From: Klebsiella spallanzanii | Lineage (GTDB): Bacteria > Pseudomonadota > Gammaproteobacteria > Enterobacterales > Enterobacteriaceae | DNA: 64,000 bases | Direction: 5' to 3' | Assembly (NCBI RefSeq): GCF_902158555.1 | Contig: NZ_CABGGS010000012.1 | Coordinates: 482,880 to 546,879, forward strand | Part shown: in pieces, positions 59,219 through 64,000 of the stretch | Position numbering within the stretch: the first letter of the stretch is position 1 | Layout: each line of letters starts with the position of its first letter | The notes under the pieces: model-generated | Told to the model about the DNA's origin: nothing | What the model saw: only the letters and a program-made list of their open reading frames with translations | Databases searched by the model: none | Made by a program: the position numbers and the translations under genes

Positions 59219-60711
59219 CAGCCCTCAACCAGCGCCTGTGGGCAGTGCATTTGCAGGCACTCGAGCAGGATTTTGAACGCCGGTTCCATCTGCGCTTCAG
59301 GCTGGGAGGCAAAACCCATCAATAACCCTTTCTTACGTTGTGCCGTCAGGTAGTAGCGAGATAGCGGACGCACGAGAATATTGTGCTTGTTCGCGTCCTG
59401 AGCAATCGCCACGTCATCCGCCTCATCCGGCAAATTCAGAATCAGATGCAGTCCGGCATTATCGCTAAAATCCGATAGTGCGTGCGGGCCGCAATATTGC
59501 TGAATCAGCTCGGTCAAAAAGATGCGGCGGCGGCTGTACAGCAGGCGCATACGGCGAATATGCGCCGAGTAATGACCGGCGTTGATAAACTCCGCCAGCG
59601 CCAGCTGGATCAGCGAGTGACCACCGCGATACAGTTCGGCATGGGCGTTTTTGAGTTCAGCCGTCAGCGGTCGGGGAAGCACCACATAGCCTAGCCGCAG
59701 TCCCGGATAGAGCGTCTTACTGAACGTGCCGACGTAGACCACCGGCGCTTCGGGAGCCAGGCCCTGAAGAGCCGGTATCGGCTGGCCGGAAAAGCGAAAC
59801 TCGCTGTCGTAGTCATCCTCCACAATCCAGCTTCCGTGCTGATGAGCCAGCGCCAGCAGCCGCTGCCGACGTTCCAGGCTCATCACCGCACCGAGCGGAT
59901 ACTGATGGGATGGCGTGACGAAGATAAGCCCTGGGGCTTCGGCGATGGTGTCGGGCGGACACAGGCCATTGGCATCAACGGTAATCGGTTCTGCTCGTAC
60001 TTCATTCATCGCCAGCACGTGGCGAATACCCCAATAAGACGGTTCTTCGACCCAGGCGAGATCGCCGTTGTCGCACAGCATACGGGTGACCAGGTCGATG
60101 GCCTGGTGGATCCCTTCAGTAATAAGAATCTGATCTGCCTGACACTGCACGCCGCGCGCTACTCTTAAGTAGTCTACCAGCGCATGTTGCAGTTCGGGCG
60201 TGCCGCCATTGCAGCTATAGCTAAGTTGTTCCGGTTTCGGGCGGCGGCTGATGCGCGCCTGAATTTTACTGAATAGCGGGTGGGGGAAGGCGTTGACGTC
60301 CGGTACGCCGGGGATAAAAGCTCCCCACTGACGAGGGCTGGCGCTAACGTGACTCAGTAGATGCTGACCGCGTCGGGAGATATGCGCTGTTGTAGCAGGC
60401 ATGGCGCTGTTTTCATTGGCACTGCTTGCGGAAGGGAACATATCAGGCAGCGTTTTTGCCACAAACGTCCCGCTACCACGGCGGGAAACGACATATCCCT
60501 CCGCAAGCAGTTGTTCGTAAACTGTTAAAATTGTGTTGCGTGATATTCGTAACTCCCCGGCCAGATCTCGTGAGGGGGGCAGGCGGCTATGGGGCGGTAG
60601 AGAACCGTCCAGAATTGAGCGACGAATCGCCTTATAAAGACGTTTATGCAGGAGTGGGTCTGTTTCTTCCTGCAATCTGACCAGTACCAGGTCTGCGACG
60701 AGCGAGCGCAA
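59218..60711 (-). CDS. MocR/GabR-family PLP-dependent regulator
   Basis: A 497-residue fusion of a GntR winged helix (LHKRLYKAIRRSILDGSLPPHSRLPPSRDLAGELRISRNTILTVYEQL) with a fold-type I aminotransferase-like domain. The PLP lysine is in YVGTFSKTLYPGLRLGYV. The start appears to be TTG (60711), with GAGGG six bases before it; no Met codon is available nearby. It is divergent from a PuuE-like GABA aminotransferase gene, as in the Bacillus gabR-gabTD pair, so it likely senses GABA or a related amine with PLP. Not present at this site in K-12. Confidence 0.87.
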   Translation of the reverse strand: MRSLVADLVLVRLQEETDPLLHKRLYKAIRRSILDGSLPPHSRLPPSRDLAGELRISRNTILTVYEQLLAEGYVVSRRGSGTFVAKTLPDMFPSASSANENSAMPATTAHISRRGQHLLSHVSASPRQWGAFIPGVPDVNAFPHPLFSKIQARISRRPKPEQLSYSCNGGTPELQHALVDYLRVARGVQCQADQILITEGIHQAIDLVTRMLCDNGDLAWVEEPSYWGIRHVLAMNEVRAEPITVDANGLCPPDTIAEAPGLIFVTPSHQYPLGAVMSLERRQRLLALAHQHGSWIVEDDYDSEFRFSGQPIPALQGLAPEAPVVYVGTFSKTLYPGLRLGYVVLPRPLTAELKNAHAELYRGGHSLIQLALAEFINAGHYSAHIRRMRLLYSRRRIFLTELIQQYCGPHALSDFSDNAGLHLILNLPDEADDVAIAQDANKHNILVRPLSRYYLTAQRKKGLLMGFASQPEAQMEPAFKILLECLQMHCPQALVEG

Positions 60712-60720
60712 TTGGATCCC

Positions 60721-60757
60721 TCAGATAATCTGAATTGGTACTCGATTGTAGAGCCAA
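60721..60757. promoter_or_regulatory. Candidate operators between the MocR gene and the aminotransferase gene
   Basis: TCAGATAATCTGA (60721-60733) is a perfect 13-bp palindrome touching the MocR ribosome site. Two bases later TTGGTACTC (60735) faces GAGCCAA (ending 60757), an imperfect inverted repeat. Either could bind the MocR protein. Confidence 0.4.
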
Positions 60758-60829
60758 ATCCTGTGTAAATAAACGACATGGTTTCGAATTTGTTGCGATA
60801 GCGTGACACACATGACAGGAGATTCTCGG

Positions 60830-62095
60830 GTGAAAAGTTCAGAACTGAATCAGCGTCGCCAGCTGGCGACTCCACGCGGTGTAGGGGTGATGTGCAGCTA
60901 CTTTGTTGAGAAAGCAGAGAACGCTACGTTGTGGGATCTTGAAGGCAATGAGGTGATTGATTTTGCCGCCGGTATTGCGGTGCTGAACACTGGTCATCGT
61001 CATCCAAAAGTGGTTGCCGCAGTTGAACAGCAACTACAGGCATTTACCCATACCGCTTATCAGATTGTCCCATATGAGAGCTATGTCACCCTGGCTGAAC
61101 GTATTAACGACCTGGCGCCGATTGATGGCTCGGCGAAAACCGCGTTCTTTACCACCGGTGCGGAAGCGGTTGAAAACGCGGTGAAGATTGCTCGCGCTTA
61201 TACTCGACGTCCGGGGTTGATCACCTTTGGCGGCGGTTTCCACGGGCGTACCTTTATGACCATGGCGCTGACCGGCAAAGTGGCCCCCTATAAGATTGGC
61301 TTTGGCCCGTTCCCTGGCTCGGTTTATCACGCCGTCTATCCAAACGCCACTCACGGTATTACTACCGCCGACGCGATGAAAAGCCTTGAGCGCATTTTCA
61401 AAGCCGATATTGCAGCAGACCAGGTCGCGGCGATTGTGCTGGAGCCGATTCAGGGCGAAGGCGGTTTTAACGTTGCACCGTCTGATTTTATGCAGGCTCT
61501 GCGCGCGCTGTGCGATACCCACGGCATTTTGCTGATTGCCGATGAAGTACAAACCGGCTTTGCGCGTACCGGCAAACTCTTTGCGATGCAGCACTATGAT
61601 GTGAAGCCTGACCTGATGACCATGGCCAAAAGCCTCGCCGGTGGCTTCCCGCTTTCTGGTGTAGTTGGTCGCGCCGAGGTGATGGATGCTCCAGCGCCGG
61701 GCGGCCTGGGTGGCACCTATGCCGGTAACCCGCTGGCAGTTGCGGCAGCGCATGCGGTACTGGACGTCATTGAGGAAGAGCAACTGTGTCAGCGCGCCGA
61801 GCAGCTAGGTAGCCATCTAAAAGAAGTGTTGAATCAAGCACGTCAGAGCTGCCCGGCGATCGCTGACGTTCGTGGACAGGGTTCGATGGTGGCGGTAGAG
61901 TTTAACGATCCGCAAACAGGTGAACCGTCGGCGGAAATCACCCGCCAGATCCAGCAAAAAGCCCAGGAAAATGGCCTGCTGCTGCTGAGCTGTGGTGTTT
62001 ACGGCAACGTGATTCGCTTTCTCTATCCGCTCACTATTCCGGATGCGCAGTTTACTAAGGCGCTGGATATTCTGGCCCGCATCCTGAAGAACTAA
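60830..62095 (+). CDS. 4-aminobutyrate aminotransferase, PuuE-like
   Basis: A 421-residue class III PLP aminotransferase. It is much nearer to PuuE (putrescine route) than to GabT: ATPRGVGVMC, AFTHTAYQIVPYESYVTLAE and NDPQTGEPSAEI are PuuE-like. The PLP lysine is in TMAKSLAGGFPLSGV. The GTG start at 60830 has AGGAG 8 bases upstream; a longer frame opens at 60803. Converts GABA plus 2-oxoglutarate to succinate semialdehyde plus glutamate. No puu or gabD gene is nearby, so the semialdehyde must be handled elsewhere. Confidence 0.87.
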   Translation: MKSSELNQRRQLATPRGVGVMCSYFVEKAENATLWDLEGNEVIDFAAGIAVLNTGHRHPKVVAAVEQQLQAFTHTAYQIVPYESYVTLAERINDLAPIDGSAKTAFFTTGAEAVENAVKIARAYTRRPGLITFGGGFHGRTFMTMALTGKVAPYKIGFGPFPGSVYHAVYPNATHGITTADAMKSLERIFKADIAADQVAAIVLEPIQGEGGFNVAPSDFMQALRALCDTHGILLIADEVQTGFARTGKLFAMQHYDVKPDLMTMAKSLAGGFPLSGVVGRAEVMDAPAPGGLGGTYAGNPLAVAAAHAVLDVIEEEQLCQRAEQLGSHLKEVLNQARQSCPAIADVRGQGSMVAVEFNDPQTGEPSAEITRQIQQKAQENGLLLLSCGVYGNVIRFLYPLTIPDAQFTKALDILARILKN

Positions 62096-62103
62096 TTCTC
62101 TCC

Positions 62104-62131
62104 GTCTGCGGTGGTTGATGCTGCCGCAGAC
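62104..62131 (+). terminator. Hairpin after the aminotransferase gene
   Basis: GTCTGCGG pairs perfectly with CCGCAGAC around a 12-nt loop; the following bases (TCATTATCC) are not a clean T-run. Confidence 0.5.
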
Positions 62132-62412
62132 TCATTATCCGCAAGCGTTATATACATCCAGTCTATCGTTTAGCCCGTGACGTTTTCTTTTGGCGCAGAT
62201 TTTTATTTGTCACTTATCTGTTACATACCCCGCAATTTTATCGTTTCCAATTCTCCTGAATGACGGTATGTTTAGCATAGTGTGCTGCAAAAGCGCAGGC
62301 GGCAGACCCTAATCTAACTATCATATGCTTTTCTTATGTGTCTAATTAGAATAATGCGCTAGTAAACAACATCACAACAAATGCAAAAACCATAATAATG
62401 GGGAGCCTCAGG
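62132..62412. other. livJ upstream region without a gene
   Basis: AT-rich DNA with no convincing open frame. E. coli livJ is controlled by Lrp with leucine, and this region would hold those sites. I could not assign a promoter or an Lrp site with confidence. Confidence 0.5.
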
Positions 62413-63516
62413 ATGAATATGAAGGGTAAAGCGTTACTGGCAGGATGTATTGCCTTAATCATGAGCGGTGCGGCAATGGCCGAAGACATTAAAGTGGCCG
62501 TTGTTGGCGCGATGTCTGGCCCGGTAGCGCAGTATGGTGACCAGGAGTTTACTGGGGCAGAGCAGGCCATTGCTGATATCAACGCCAAAGGCGGTATCAA
62601 AGGCAATAAGCTGCAGATGGTAAAATACGACGACGCCTGTGATCCAAAACAAGCGGTTGCTGTGGCAAACAAAGTCATTAACGATGGCATCAAGTACGTT
62701 ATTGGTCACCTGTGCTCTTCTTCCACTCAGCCGGCGTCTGATATTTATGAAGACGAAGGCGTGCTGATGATCACCCCGGCGGCTACTGCTCCGGAGCTGA
62801 CCGCTCGCGGCTATCACCTGATTCTGCGTACCACCGGTCTTGACTCTGACCAGGGGCCAACTGCGGCCAAATATATTCTGGAAACCGTCAAACCGCAGCG
62901 CATCGCGATTGTCCACGATAAGCAGCAGTATGGCGAGGGCCTGGCTCGTGCGGTGCAGGACAACCTGAAGAAAGGCGGTGCCAACGTGGTGTTCTTTGAT
63001 GGCATTACCGCCGGTGAGAAAGACTTCTCTACCCTGGTTGCACGTCTGAAGAAAGAAAATATCGACTTTGTCTACTACGGCGGTTACCACCCGGAGATGG
63101 GGCAGATCCTGCGTCAGTCCCGCGCCGCTGGCCTGAAAACCCAGTTTATGGGTCCAGAAGGGGTAGCGAACGTGTCGCTGTCTAACATTGCTGGCGCTTC
63201 TGCGGAGGGTATGCTGGTGACTAAGCCGAAGAACTATGATCAGGTTCCGGCTAACAAACCGATCGTCGACGCTATCAAAGCGAAGAAACAAGATCCGAGC
63301 GGCGCGTTCGTGTGGACCACTTATGCCGCGCTGCAATCTCTGGAAGCGGGCCTGAATCAGTCTGAAGATCCGGCTGAAATCGCTAAGTATCTGAAGGGAG
63401 CGACGGTCGAGACCGTGATGGGGCCGCTCTCCTGGAATGAAAAAGGCGACCTGAAAGGCTTCGAGTTCGGCGTGTTTACCTGGCATGCTAACGGTACTGC
63501 GACCGACGCCAAATAA
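62413..63516 (+). CDS. livJ: Branched-chain amino acid binding protein LivJ
   Basis: A 367-residue periplasmic protein that binds leucine, isoleucine and valine and feeds the LivHMGF importer. Signal peptide [23 protein letters not shown], cleaved before [31 protein letters not shown] and [15 protein letters not shown] line the ligand site; the two cysteines of DACDP and HLCSS form the known disulfide. GGGAG sits 7 bases before the ATG. An ERIC element begins right at its stop. Confidence 0.96.
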   Translation: MNMKGKALLAGCIALIMSGAAMAEDIKVAVVGAMSGPVAQYGDQEFTGAEQAIADINAKGGIKGNKLQMVKYDDACDPKQAVAVANKVINDGIKYVIGHLCSSSTQPASDIYEDEGVLMITPAATAPELTARGYHLILRTTGLDSDQGPTAAKYILETVKPQRIAIVHDKQQYGEGLARAVQDNLKKGGANVVFFDGITAGEKDFSTLVARLKKENIDFVYYGGYHPEMGQILRQSRAAGLKTQFMGPEGVANVSLSNIAGASAEGMLVTKPKNYDQVPANKPIVDAIKAKKQDPSGAFVWTTYAALQSLEAGLNQSEDPAEIAKYLKGATVETVMGPLSWNEKGDLKGFEFGVFTWHANGTATDAK

Positions 63517-63644
63517 ATTTAACCTGCGCCTTTCGCGCCGCAGATGCGTTGGCCGCGTCCCTCAACCCCGGTCACTTACTGATGTAAGCTCCCGGGGATT
63601 TCGGGTCTTGCCGCCTTTCTGCAACGCGAAATTCTTGGTTAAAT
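63517..63644. repeat. ERIC element after livJ (128 bp)
   Basis: Bounded by ATTTAACC and GGTTAAAT, with an inverted repeat continuing inward (CTTTCGCG against CGCGAAAT). The core GGTCACTTACTGATGTAAGC, then TCCCGGGGATT, is the ERIC core. Its length is that of a standard element, unlike the 200-bp copy at 25.0 kb. It starts at the base after the livJ stop. Confidence 0.85.
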
Positions 63645-63683
63645 CAGTGGCTCCTTGCGTCTTCGTATAGGTGAGGGCAGTTG

Positions 63684-63784
63684 GTAGCCCGGGTAAGGCG
63701 TTTACGCCGCAACCCGGGGAATGCGCCGGGGTTGATGCATTGGTGCGGTTTCTTCCCGGGTCGCGCTGCGCTTACCCGGGCTAC
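63684..63784. repeat. REP pair between livJ and panM
   Basis: GTAGCCCGGGTAAGGCGTTT (63684) and its facing partner CCCGGGTCGCGCTGCGCTTA, ending CCCGGGCTAC (63784), each form a strong hairpin, and their outer ends are complementary. Confidence 0.85.
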
Positions 63785-63786
63785 TT

Positions 63787-64000
63787 TTAGCGTTTTTCCC
63801 AACCGCCCGTTTGTGCGCTAAATCCCAGCGCCTGCATAAACGCCGCCATTACGCTGCGGTCTTCCACGCCAGCATCTGCAATACACCAACTGCTGATTTC
63901 CGGGTTATCCCGCATCGCTTCTTCCACTAAATATTGCCCGACGCCGCGACGGCGGGTCACTTCACGCACACACAGCGCGTTTAGCTCGCCCGCGACGCCG
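63787..64000 (-). CDS. panM: PanD maturation factor PanM, C-terminal part
   Basis: About 71 residues to the right edge; the start is outside the window. GVAGELNALCVREVTRRRGVGQYLVEEAMRDNP is the acetyl-CoA-binding segment of a GNAT fold (R-R-G-V-G), and it ends MQALGFSAQTGGWEKR as in E. coli YhhK/PanM. It triggers self-cleavage of the aspartate decarboxylase zymogen PanD, needed for beta-alanine and CoA. Next to livJ as in E. coli. Confidence 0.93.
   Translation of the reverse strand, partial: GVAGELNALCVREVTRRRGVGQYLVEEAMRDNPEISSWCIADAGVEDRSVMAAFMQALGFSAQTGGWEKR

Noticed and set aside
62455..63486. 343-residue antisense frame inside livJ
   Set aside because: Covers nearly all of livJ on the other strand and has no recognisable motif.

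Overview
The window is chromosomal DNA from an enterobacterium of the Klebsiella/Raoultella type. Nearly every gene reads as a close relative of an Escherichia coli K-12 core gene. The differences are Klebsiella-like: an arn (L-Ara4N) operon with both PhoP and PmrA boxes, a phenolic acid decarboxylase locus, GC-rich REP/BIME elements and ERIC elements. I cannot fix the species from the sequence alone. No phage, plasmid, insertion sequence, CRISPR array, tRNA or rRNA was seen.

Layout. 1-4.8 kb: a partial iron-type alcohol dehydrogenase, a glutathione S-transferase, glutathione reductase (gor), rlmJ and a secreted PAP2 phosphatase. 4.8-20.6 kb: envZ-ompR, greB, tex, feoABC, a DUF1471 peptide, bioH, gntX, nfuA, gntT, prlC and rsmJ. 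20.7-30.8 kb: an NDH-2-like flavoprotein divergent from an Rrf2 regulator, then dtpB, uspA, uspB, pitA, yhiN, and a LysR regulator divergent from an EamA exporter. 30.8-36.1 kb: the nickel operon nikABCDE-nikR. 36.2-38.3 kb: a five-unit tandem REP array and a LysR/padC pair. 38.3-46.1 kb: arnBCADTEF. 46.1-54.6 kb: yhhT, yhhS, dcrB, yhhQ, tusA, zntA, yhhN, yhhM, yhhL and rsmD. 54.7-59.2 kb: ftsY-ftsE-ftsX-rpoH. 59.2-64 kb: a MocR-type regulator divergent from a PuuE-like GABA aminotransferase, then livJ and partial panM.

The genes form several working modules. Metal handling is covered by feoABC (Fur and FNR sites), nikABCDE-R (a NikR operator with ideal spacing), zntA (a ZntR promoter with a 20-bp spacer) and nfuA. 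Envelope and antimicrobial stress is covered by envZ/ompR and the arn operon. Heat shock is covered by rpoH, with a sigma-E promoter overlapped by a DnaA box, and by prlC, which has a sigma-32 promoter and so is a predicted target of the same window's rpoH.

I did not find a clearly new multi-gene system. The best leads are the Rrf2/flavoprotein redox pair with an unusual cysteine spacing, the structured gntT leader, the hairpin just before the uspB ribosome-binding site, the paired palindromes upstream of uspA, the MocR/aminotransferase pair, the tandem BIME array beside the nik promoter, and the nine-base repeat tract inside ftsY.
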